A DNA stretch of 5,307 nucleotides from Candidatus Cloacimonadota bacterium. Lineage in GTDB: Bacteria; Cloacimonadota; Cloacimonadia; Cloacimonadales; JAIOQZ01. Below are positions 1 through 5,307 of the stretch, in pieces. Within the stretch, counting starts at the first letter, position 1; every line of letters starts with the position of its first letter. Under the pieces are notes generated by a model that searched no databases, had not been told where the DNA came from, and was given only the letters and a program-made list of their open reading frames with translations. The translations under genes and the position numbers were made by a program. The stretch covers positions 1 through 5,307 of the forward strand of contig JAIOTM010000061.1 of the NCBI GenBank assembly GCA_021106755.1, read 5' to 3'.

Positions 1-948
1 CGCTCCCAAGATAAGAACTTTTCGTTGCATAATGATTTCGGGACGCAGTGCGGTACCGGCAATTATGAAGAACAAGGCATAAATCGGCCGAGTTAGCGGT
101 TCTAACGCGCGGAATATCCGGTGATTGCGAGGCGAAAGGTTGATAATAACCGCTCCGGCTGCCATGTTGGTTAACAACGGGGATAAATGAAAAACAATTG
201 ATAGAGCTGTGGATAGAAAAATCAGACCAAGAGAGATGATAATAAGTTCGTTCTTATTTTCCAACTTTCTGGCGAAAGCGTGTATCACAGCACCTGCAAT
301 AATACCGATTATGATTGAGAAGAAAACCTCGCCAAAGGCGTGCAAGATAACGGTACTTGCACCGTGTCCAGCACTTGGATCAAGGATTCCCCCTGAAATA
401 GCGAAAATAACGCCGAAAAGAATGACACAACCCGCGTCATCCAGAGCGACAACCCCATAAAGGTAATCAACAAAGTTTCCGTGTGCCCGAAGTGATTGAA
501 CAATTGCCACAGTCGCGGCAGGGGCGGTAGCCGATGCAATTGAGCCTAACAACAGCGCGAAAGGTAATTCTACATTAAATGCCAGCAACGCTCCGCTTAC
601 TACTACAAAAGTAGCCACAAGTTGCGTTATAGTGATGATGATAACCCGTCGTCCAACTCGTTTAAGCTTAACCCAATAGAACTCTCCGCCAATGGTGAGG
701 GCGATAAGCCCTAAGGCAACCTCGGTAACGATTCCCAGAGATTCGTTCATGTGATGAGGAATAACGCCCATAACTGAGTCACCAAGTAGTAATCCGGCTA
801 CGATAAATCCGGTAATCTCAGGAAGTTTAACACGCCCGGCCAGTTTTCCGATTATATAACCGAAAACCAGTAAAATACCGACACTGAACAATGCGTGCTG
901 ACCCAGAAGCGCACGTAAATCGCAGAGATAGTTGAGTAAGATTTCCAT
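1..948 (-). CDS. CPA2-family cation:proton antiporter (Na+/H+ exchanger domain), 3' end outside window
   Basis: Inner-membrane antiporter that likely exchanges Na+ or K+ for H+ (Na_H_Exchanger fold, COG0475-like). The frame is open for 316 codons from the ATG at 946-948 to the window edge, so the C-terminus is missing. The visible protein is almost entirely hydrophobic helices: about 19-36, 47-63, 72-90, 102-124, 129-150, 162-185, 206-226, 235-253, 257-271 and 288-301. Family signatures are LPEITGFIVAGLLLG (42-56), SATAPAATVAIV (139-150, like the unwound crossing segment of NapA) and ALDDAGCVILFG (168-179). The adjacent acidic pair D170-D171 is the ion-binding motif of electrogenic NapA/NhaA-type exchangers, whereas Kef-type K+ channels usually carry QD; I infer Na+/H+ exchange. 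FFIIAGTALRP (293-303) is also typical. The ATG was chosen because it places the first helix as the family expects, although no Shine-Dalgarno precedes it. The frame upstream stays open back to the CotH stop, with a GTG at 1048-1050 as a weaker alternative start. Confidence 0.92.
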   Translation of the reverse strand, partial: MEILLNYLCDLRALLGQHALFSVGILLVFGYIIGKLAGRVKLPEITGFIVAGLLLGDSVMGVIPHHMNESLGIVTEVALGLIALTIGGEFYWVKLKRVGRRVIIITITQLVATFVVVSGALLAFNVELPFALLLGSIASATAPAATVAIVQSLRAHGNFVDYLYGVVALDDAGCVILFGVIFAISGGILDPSAGHGASTVILHAFGEVFFSIIIGIIAGAVIHAFARKLENKNELIIISLGLIFLSTALSIVFHLSPLLTNMAAGAVIINLSPRNHRIFRALEPLTRPIYALFFIIAGTALRPEIIMQRKVLILGA

Positions 949-1113
949 AAACCGAATCAATAATTTCAAACAGGTCGGTGTGTCAATAAGAAATGTGGGA
1001 GTTGTAAGAGCGGTCTGCTCTAAGGTCGTGAGAGGCAGGATAATCCGCACTGAAATCAATGCCTTTGAATATCCACAGCATAATGTGGGTTGAATACTGA
1101 AGTATTGCCGGTA
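949..1113 (-). other. Intergenic gap between CotH gene and antiporter gene
   Basis: This 165-bp gap holds one copy of the flanking 25-bp repeat and a short palindrome, AATACTGAAGTATT (1093-1106), whose 5-bp stem and 4-nt loop lack a U-tract, so it is not a convincing terminator. A perfect TTGACA lies on the minus strand at 981-986, but the best -10 at 17-18 bp spacing (TATTGA, 957-962) matches only half the consensus. If used, transcription would begin almost at the antiporter ATG. No small gene with a ribosome binding site was found. The antiporter may be transcribed by read-through from the CotH gene or from this weak promoter. Confidence 0.5.
1071..1095. repeat. 25-bp direct repeat, copy 1 (downstream of CotH gene)
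   Basis: This sequence matches 3900-3924 at 23 of 25 positions in the same orientation; the differences are A/T at 1077 and G/T at 1092. The core is CCACAGCATAATGTGGGTT (1073-1091). It contains a small dyad, CCAC and GTGG separated by 8 bases. It starts about 19 bp past the CotH stop codon. The similarity ends abruptly on both sides. It could be a dispersed intergenic repeat, a protein-binding site or a recombination footprint; the window does not decide. Confidence 0.75.
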
Positions 1114-3843
1114 CTATTTCAAGAGAAGCATTTTTCGGGTCAGTGTTGATTGTTCGGTGATAATCCTGTAAAAATAAACACCGCTTGCAACTTCCCGTTG
1201 ATTCGCGTCAAGCCCATTCCATTTCACGGAATGTTCTCCCTTTTTGTATCTGGCATCAGCAATAGTTATTACTCTCTGACCTTTTATGTTATAGATAGAT
1301 AGCTGAACATGTCCGGCTTCAGGAATAGTGAAATAAATATTGGTTTCGGGATTGAACGGATTTGGATAGGAGGATAGACTCAATACAGCAGAGACTGGAT
1401 TTTCATCGTCAATACTAACCGTGTTAGAAAAACCGGGACTACCGTGAGGAAAGCCAGCTTCCCAACTTTCCGGAAGAGAGTTGTCCAAATCAGGATGAAT
1501 CAATGTCAGCGTAGCTCCACCCCCATCCGGCTCAGTCGGCCATGGCTCATTGTCGCTGTATTCAACAGCATCAATCAAAACCATATCCTGATTATAGAGC
1601 CTGAGAATTTCTCCACTGCCACTGAATCCGAAATTGAATCCACCAATCACATTCTCGACATTCGGGAAACAATGAGTCAGTGAATCCGGCACCTGAGCCA
1701 GCACAAGATAGTGATTCGGTGTCAGAATTGTGCCATCCGGTATTATGTAAGCATGTTCATTGTTCTCATCCTTAAAAGCCCAATTGGAGAGATTCACGTT
1801 ATCTATCCCATTATTATATAACTCAATCCAATCCTCCGGATTAAAATTATCTGCCGAATGGTAGTTAATTTCATTGATAACTATTTCTTCACCACTATAA
1901 TTGAGATTACCGTAAGACACGCACTCAAAGCTTAGAAGTTCTTCCAAGCCGGGAGATAAAATCCAGACATAATCTCCAATAAGGATGTCGAAAAACAGAT
2001 TACCAATAATTTGCACGTCAGAAAATATAACCGAAGCTAAGGCAATGTCGGAAGTAACAATTAATGAAGAACCAGCTTCGAGAATAGTATTTTCCGGTAA
2101 AAGAAATTTGTTATAACTCTGACCTGCCTGCAAATAGCAATAGGATAAATCCATTGTCTGGTCAGAGATATTAGTGAACTTAACGAAATAGGAATCATTC
2201 CAGCAATAAACAGCCTCAATTGTCAGTTCGTCACTAATTATGGAAGGTTGAGCTAATTTATTCAGAGCAAAAGTGTTAGTTCGCTTTCTTGTAACGTAGA
2301 AGAGACTATTGGCAGGATAATCATCTCTGCCGTTGGGTTCACAACGCAAGCTCTGGCACTCTTCCGTAAGCTGAATTCTAAGTTGTTCTATTACAGCGTC
2401 CTGTTGAGAATTAGTCTGATAACTCGCGAACGCATATAGTAACAGTTGTGGGTCCATCTCAGAAGTATCAAACTTAGTACCGTATATCAAATCATTCGCT
2501 TCCATATCGCCATGCAAACCATCATCAAATAGAGGTATTGTATTGAAATTATATGGCTCTCCCTCAACATCCCAATTAAGATTATAAGCATAAGCCATTA
2601 ATATATTTGCCGGCATAGTTGCCCTCAGGCGGATGAAAACTTCAGGTCTTTCAATTGTCGGAAAGCTTGTTGAGCAGAAGAATTCTGATAATTGAATTGG
2701 TATCGGTCTTGTATAACCATTCAGAAAAACAGACCTTGTGTTCAGGCAATTATGCAAAACATTCATTTCCGCGTCGAATTGAGTGTTTGTACAACATTTC
2801 ACCTCATCCGGTTGAAGATAAAAATCATTCTGAATAGCATTATATGTATCATCAATAAGAGAATGCAGATAAGTATAACCGCTTGTTCTAACCTGATTAA
2901 CTCGAACGTTGAACATATCCCGATAAAGCTGATAATCCATTAATCGCCTGAAAAGCGTCTGGTGTTCCAGTTCTACAAAAACAGATCTCACCACATCGTA
3001 ATGCCGATAAACACCTCTAAAAGAATTACCAAATGAGGCATCGTTGTCCCAGGGGAATACTTCGTACTTGTCAGTTTCCTCATTGAAAAACAGATAGATG
3101 TTTTTGGTAAAACAGTCCCGACTGGAAATAGCAAATTCGATTGCAAAGTAACTTATGATATTTGGTATATCGACACAGTTCTCAATATTTTGCAGGAATT
3201 CAACCGAATCCCAATACAGGAATTTGCTGAATAGTGTCTGAATATCTGAGTAGTCACTATCGTTGCCAATGGTTTTATCCCAGGTAATCGCGTAGTCATC
3301 ATAGTGCGTTAAGGGAGCCATTGAAGCACCATGGTTTTTTCCTTTGTAAAGGTTATTGGGAAGCCGACCATTTCTGCTCAGAAAATCCTCATCAACATTT
3401 TCAATCTGGATAAAAAGACCCAGATGCTGACCATTCACAAACAAATTGCGAAAGCAAACTTCGCTGGATATAAACTCTATTTCCCGATAAAGTTTCATAG
3501 TCAGATAATTTCTTAACAATGATTTGTCTGCGTATTCCGCGTTCAGGTTCAATTTCTTACATCCGAAGATGTTATTGTTGTTGGCAAATTTTATTTTCCA
3601 GCTTCTCTTTTCAGGGAAAAGTGATAGAGTTGACATACCGCGATAGCGAACTTCACAGTTCAATGTGTCTTGCTCAAAGGATAGAACCGCGGGGTAGTAA
3701 TCATCGGAATTCGGATTATTTTGCAGTGCTTCAAAATCGGCAGGAGCCATCTCTATACTATAAATAGGTAATGTCAAACTCTGACCTTCTAAATTGATGT
3801 TGCATAAGCAAATCAGAATAGAAAAAAGCAGGATTATCTTCAT
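1114..3843 (-). CDS. Secreted CotH-type kinase-like protein with two lamin-tail-like domains and C-terminal sorting domain
   Basis: A complete 909-aa exported protein. Residues 1-22 form a signal peptide: charged MK, then a hydrophobic core (ILLFSILICLC); no proper lipobox is present. Residues about 25-378 are a CotH domain, with EVRYRGMSTLSLFPEKRSWKIKF (64-86), KKLNLNAEYADKSLLRNYL (96-114), LFVNGQHLGLFIQIENVDEDFL (134-155), NLYKG (164-168) and FPWDNDASFG (263-272). D243 and D266 lie 23 residues apart, the same spacing I recall for the catalytic D228 and D251 of Bacillus subtilis CotH, so an active atypical protein kinase is plausible. Residues 395-490 look like an Ig-like module with IPLFDDGLHGDMEANDLIYG (436-455). 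A degenerate lamin-tail-like domain follows at about 537-645, and a clear one (EIVINEINYHS...DWIELYNNG...LSNWAF) at 653-765. Residues 823-909 form a Por/type IX-like or FlgD-like sorting domain (SSYPNPFNPETNIYF...SGVYFYRI...RKMLLLK). The protein is probably displayed on or beyond the outer membrane. It has its own promoter and a strong ribosome binding site. Spore-coat function is unlikely in this lineage; some CotH homologues act in adhesion or lack proven activity. Confidence 0.93.
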   Translation of the reverse strand: MKIILLFSILICLCNINLEGQSLTLPIYSIEMAPADFEALQNNPNSDDYYPAVLSFEQDTLNCEVRYRGMSTLSLFPEKRSWKIKFANNNNIFGCKKLNLNAEYADKSLLRNYLTMKLYREIEFISSEVCFRNLFVNGQHLGLFIQIENVDEDFLSRNGRLPNNLYKGKNHGASMAPLTHYDDYAITWDKTIGNDSDYSDIQTLFSKFLYWDSVEFLQNIENCVDIPNIISYFAIEFAISSRDCFTKNIYLFFNEETDKYEVFPWDNDASFGNSFRGVYRHYDVVRSVFVELEHQTLFRRLMDYQLYRDMFNVRVNQVRTSGYTYLHSLIDDTYNAIQNDFYLQPDEVKCCTNTQFDAEMNVLHNCLNTRSVFLNGYTRPIPIQLSEFFCSTSFPTIERPEVFIRLRATMPANILMAYAYNLNWDVEGEPYNFNTIPLFDDGLHGDMEANDLIYGTKFDTSEMDPQLLLYAFASYQTNSQQDAVIEQLRIQLTEECQSLRCEPNGRDDYPANSLFYVTRKRTNTFALNKLAQPSIISDELTIEAVYCWNDSYFVKFTNISDQTMDLSYCYLQAGQSYNKFLLPENTILEAGSSLIVTSDIALASVIFSDVQIIGNLFFDILIGDYVWILSPGLEELLSFECVSYGNLNYSGEEIVINEINYHSADNFNPEDWIELYNNGIDNVNLSNWAFKDENNEHAYIIPDGTILTPNHYLVLAQVPDSLTHCFPNVENVIGGFNFGFSGSGEILRLYNQDMVLIDAVEYSDNEPWPTEPDGGGATLTLIHPDLDNSLPESWEAGFPHGSPGFSNTVSIDDENPVSAVLSLSSYPNPFNPETNIYFTIPEAGHVQLSIYNIKGQRVITIADARYKKGEHSVKWNGLDANQREVASGVYFYRIITEQSTLTRKMLLLK

Positions 3844-3847
3844 TACG

Positions 3848-3855
3848 CTCCTCCC
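3848..3855 (-). promoter_or_regulatory. Shine-Dalgarno of the CotH gene
   Basis: On the minus strand GGGAGGAG is followed by CGTA and the ATG at 3841-3843. The GGAGG core sits six bases from the start codon. This fixes the start and predicts efficient translation, in contrast to the antiporter gene, which has no recognisable site. Confidence 0.85.
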
Positions 3856-3891
3856 GTAAGATACTTATTTTCAAATTTATAACGATGTCGC

Positions 3892-3924
3892 ATTAACCCA
3901 TCCACTGCATAATGTGGGTTTAAT
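3892..3924 (-). promoter_or_regulatory. Stem-loop in the CotH leader, just after the predicted transcription start
   Basis: ATTAACCCA (3892-3900) is the reverse complement of TGGGTTTAAT (3915-3924) apart from one extra T, giving a 9-bp stem with a one-base bulge and a 14-base loop. The right arm and loop are the repeat copy at 3900-3924; the left arm is unique to this site. It lies about 7-15 bases past the likely transcription start and about 50 bases before the CotH ATG. It could act as a 5' RNA stabiliser, a leader regulatory hairpin or a DNA operator. There is no U-tract, so it is not a terminator. Confidence 0.45.
3900..3924. repeat. 25-bp direct repeat, copy 2 (upstream of CotH gene)
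   Basis: Partner of the copy at 1071-1095, same orientation, core CCACTGCATAATGTGGGTT (3903-3921, less the final two bases that vary around 3921). The two copies are 2829 bp apart and bracket exactly one gene, the CotH gene. This copy lies in the leader between the promoter and the ribosome binding site, while copy 1 lies just after the stop codon. Confidence 0.75.
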
Positions 3925-3939
3925 CTTCCTGTCATTGAC

Positions 3940-3969
3940 AATATAGGAATGCTTCTCCGATTATGTAAA
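3940..3969 (-). promoter_or_regulatory. Sigma70-like promoter of the CotH gene
   Basis: On the minus strand TTTACA (3964-3969, five of six matches to TTGACA) is separated by 18 bp from TATATT (3940-3945, five of six matches to TATAAT). Transcription would start near 3931-3934, giving a leader of about 90 nt. It sits between the upstream gene's terminator and the CotH gene, where a promoter is expected. If the organism used a Bacteroidota-type sigma factor the consensus would differ, so this is a prediction. Confidence 0.55.
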
Positions 3970-4002
3970 GAGTTTTTCTACATCTGGTAATGAATATTTC
4001 AT
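3961..4002 (-). CDS. Possible 13-residue leader peptide ORF
   Basis: A tiny reading frame encodes MKYSLPDVEKLFT and stops at TAA (3961-3963). It is preceded by GGAG (4009-4012) with six bases before the ATG, a near-ideal ribosome binding site. It lies after the terminator of the upstream gene and overlaps the -35 box of the predicted CotH promoter, so it would be transcribed only by read-through or from an unseen promoter. It may be chance, or the remnant 5' end of a lost gene. No family is recognised. Confidence 0.2.
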   Translation of the reverse strand: MKYSLPDVEKLFT

Positions 4003-4019
4003 ATCTTTCTCCAAGTGTG

Positions 4020-4052
4020 AAAAACACACAGCCCCGCCTGAGACGGGGCTGT
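4020..4052 (-). terminator. Rho-independent terminator of the dockerin-like protein gene
   Basis: On the minus strand ACAGCCCCG (4044-4052) pairs perfectly with CGGGGCTGT (4028-4036) around a 7-base loop. GTG and then five T residues (4020-4024) follow. The stem starts 16 bases after the stop codon at 4069-4071. This 9-bp GC-rich stem separates the dockerin-like gene from the CotH gene and argues against a simple operon, though read-through is not excluded. Confidence 0.88.
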
Positions 4053-4068
4053 TGTCTATAGTTATCTT

Positions 4069-5307
4069 CTATCGGCTTCTACGGCTACTTCTACGTCCAC
4101 GTCCACCTCCACTTCTGCTTATGGATTCTTGTGGAACCAGACAGGATTTGCCGTTGTTAACATTGATAAAAGCCTTATCGGAATCTGTAACTGTACCGGA
4201 AAAGTTGGTGTCACCCAACTGGTAGCCTGTACTGCCATTAGTTGTATTAATCACCGCTTTATCAGGATCGGTAATAGTGCCGTTGGCAGTGCCGGAATCC
4301 GTTGTTTCGCCAGCTATCATAGCAAAAACACCTGTATCCACTTCGATAACGCCAGTGTTGGGAGCACCATCGTTGTAGCAGGCGTTAGAGAGAGTCAGAT
4401 CAGCAAGGTTTGTTGTATAGGCATCCGGTACAAACGAATGAGCTATAAGGCTCATTACACCAAGGTGGTTGCGATGCAGTACCACGATGTAATAAGAGCC
4501 GTCAGGTGCCACGACTCCAGGAACTCCACCGTCGCTATCCTGAATTGTACCATCGCTGAGTAAGAGCATCGATTCTTCCGCAACATTGGCTGAGTTTGGC
4601 AGAGAACGGATTTGCACCTGTACCCAGTCCACCGCGGACGCGGGCATTTCAGTAACTGAGATGCTTGCGTCGTAGGGTGAGGTTAGCGGAATATCGGGAT
4701 TGATATTCGTTACTAAGTCATTGTCAGTCGCGTCCCAGGCACCTTGCAGGTAAACCTTGATATTTGTATATATCGTATTTGAAATAGGCATCTGACCACT
4801 GGTCTCATCAATGAGAACGAAATCTGAGAAAGTGGCGATACCGAGTATCCGAACTTTATTATCTGCCGGATGGCGAGTTACAATACCATCGGGCATTCTG
4901 TACCATTGTCCACTGTGATAGCGGTATGGATACAGCATGTTCTCATCTAAGGAGAGACACTCCGCGTTTGAGTAGTAGAGCGAGATAAATGCCAGCAACG
5001 AGCCGTTGTTAGCGGCTGGAGTAACATTGCAATAACGTTGAATCGTGTTGGCTTCGTAGCCTGGAATCAGATTGGGATGTACTGTGTTTTCATAAACAGC
5101 TATTCCGGTAGCACCCGGATTAGGTGTACCAGCCAGAAATTCAACTTCAATAGCGTATGAGCCGTCAACTGCCGGAGCAATAAGGATACCGCTGGAGACG
5201 CTGTTGTCCACAGTCTGGGCAAGCTGAATTTGCAGAGTGTTGGAGTAGCGGTAATCAGGGACAGCGTTAGCTGTTACTCTGGCATAGTAGTACTGACCTG
5301 ACAGTCC
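4069..5307 (-). CDS. Secreted modular protein, C-terminal part: Fn3 remnant, dockerin-like repeats, Ser/Arg/Gly tail (5' end outside window)
   Basis: The frame is open to the right edge of the window, giving 412 visible residues; the GTG at 5209-5211 is internal and not a start. Residues 1-32 (GLSGQYYYARV...YSNTLQIQL) look like the last strands of a fibronectin type III domain. Residues about 35-172 form a beta-rich segment with W..MPDG and a closing FSDFVLIDE. Residues about 182-292 form a second module, VYLQGAWD...SPYDA...VDWVQVQIR...LLLSDGTIQDSDG...YYIVVLHRNHLGVMS, a layout recalled from large secreted proteins of Bacteroidota and Cloacimonadota-like bacteria. Residues 333-387 hold two dockerin or EF-hand-like repeats: GTITDPDKAVINTTNGS and GDTNFSGTVTDSDKAFINVNNGKS. 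The second keeps D-x-N-x-S-G-x-V-x-x-x-D; the first has lost its first acidic residue. The protein ends with SRSGGGRGRRSSRRSR (397-412). No transmembrane segment or type IX-like sorting domain is visible. The role is probably extracellular binding or a structural surface function; any enzyme domain lies outside the window. Confidence 0.85.
   Translation of the reverse strand, partial: GLSGQYYYARVTANAVPDYRYSNTLQIQLAQTVDNSVSSGILIAPAVDGSYAIEVEFLAGTPNPGATGIAVYENTVHPNLIPGYEANTIQRYCNVTPAANNGSLLAFISLYYSNAECLSLDENMLYPYRYHSGQWYRMPDGIVTRHPADNKVRILGIATFSDFVLIDETSGQMPISNTIYTNIKVYLQGAWDATDNDLVTNINPDIPLTSPYDASISVTEMPASAVDWVQVQIRSLPNSANVAEESMLLLSDGTIQDSDGGVPGVVAPDGSYYIVVLHRNHLGVMSLIAHSFVPDAYTTNLADLTLSNACYNDGAPNTGVIEVDTGVFAMIAGETTDSGTANGTITDPDKAVINTTNGSTGYQLGDTNFSGTVTDSDKAFINVNNGKSCLVPQESISRSGGGRGRRSSRRSR

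Noticed and set aside
309..539. 76-codon minus-strand ORF overlapping the antiporter
   Set aside because: It is an out-of-frame reading of the same strand; the in-frame translation from 948 to 1 has all antiporter motifs without a break, so no frameshift is implied.
1009..1025. Hairpin AGAGC/GCTCT as a terminator after the CotH gene
   Set aside because: The stem is only 5 bp and no T-tract follows on the minus strand.
1071..1095. Integron attC-like site (GTTGAAT at 1089-1095 fits GTTRRRY)
   Set aside because: No matching inverse core site lies upstream, the second copy reads GTTTAAT, the element is too short for attC, and no integrase is present.
949..1116. Antiporter frame is the same as the CotH frame and has no stop between the CotH TAG and the antiporter ATG, suggesting a read-through fusion
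   Set aside because: The 55 intervening codons resemble no domain, contain the non-coding repeat, and the sorting domain ends naturally at the TAG; chance is the simplest explanation.
3776..3843. Lipoprotein signal in the CotH protein (cysteines at 12 and 14)
   Set aside because: The residues before each cysteine (Ile, Leu) do not fit the lipobox, which needs Gly, Ala or Ser at -1, and the cysteines lie inside the hydrophobic core.
4129..4563. 144-codon plus-strand ORF opposite the dockerin-like gene
   Set aside because: It is antisense to a well-supported modular coding region, and its translation shows no recognisable domain or ribosome binding site.

Overview
The window carries three protein-coding genes, all read on the minus strand. 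In transcription order (right to left) they are: the 3' part of a large secreted modular protein ending in dockerin-like repeats (4069-5307, 5' end outside the window); a complete secreted CotH-type protein (1114-3843, 909 aa); and the N-terminal 316 codons of a membrane cation:proton antiporter (1-948, 3' end outside the window). No rRNA, tRNA, CRISPR array or transposase was seen.

The likely source is an uncultured Gram-negative bacterium of the Cloacimonadota or a related FCB-group lineage. This is inferred from the CotH protein's C-terminus, which has the SYPNPFNPET...SGVYFYRI...RKMLLLK pattern of type IX-like (Por) sorting or FlgD-like domains, and from the neighbouring secreted Fn3/dockerin-type protein. 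The window does not prove the taxon, and no secretion machinery is encoded in it.

Layout: the dockerin-like gene ends at 4069 and is followed by a clear Rho-independent terminator (4020-4052). A sigma70-like promoter (3940-3969), a leader of about 90 nt with a stem-loop, and a strong Shine-Dalgarno (3848-3855) then lead into the CotH gene. That gene therefore looks like its own transcription unit. No terminator was found between the CotH gene and the antiporter gene (949-1113), so read-through is possible. A 25-bp sequence occurs once on each side of the CotH gene in the same orientation with 23 of 25 bases identical (1071-1095 and 3900-3924).

The most interesting idea is a kinase-substrate pairing. 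CotH proteins are atypical secreted kinases that, in Bacillus spore coats, phosphorylate serines in Ser/Lys/Arg-rich tails. The gene directly upstream of this CotH gene encodes a secreted protein whose last 16 residues are only Ser, Arg and Gly. The CotH protein keeps the two acidic positions expected of an active kinase. The pairing itself is a hypothesis. The antiporter probably has an unrelated ion-homeostasis role.
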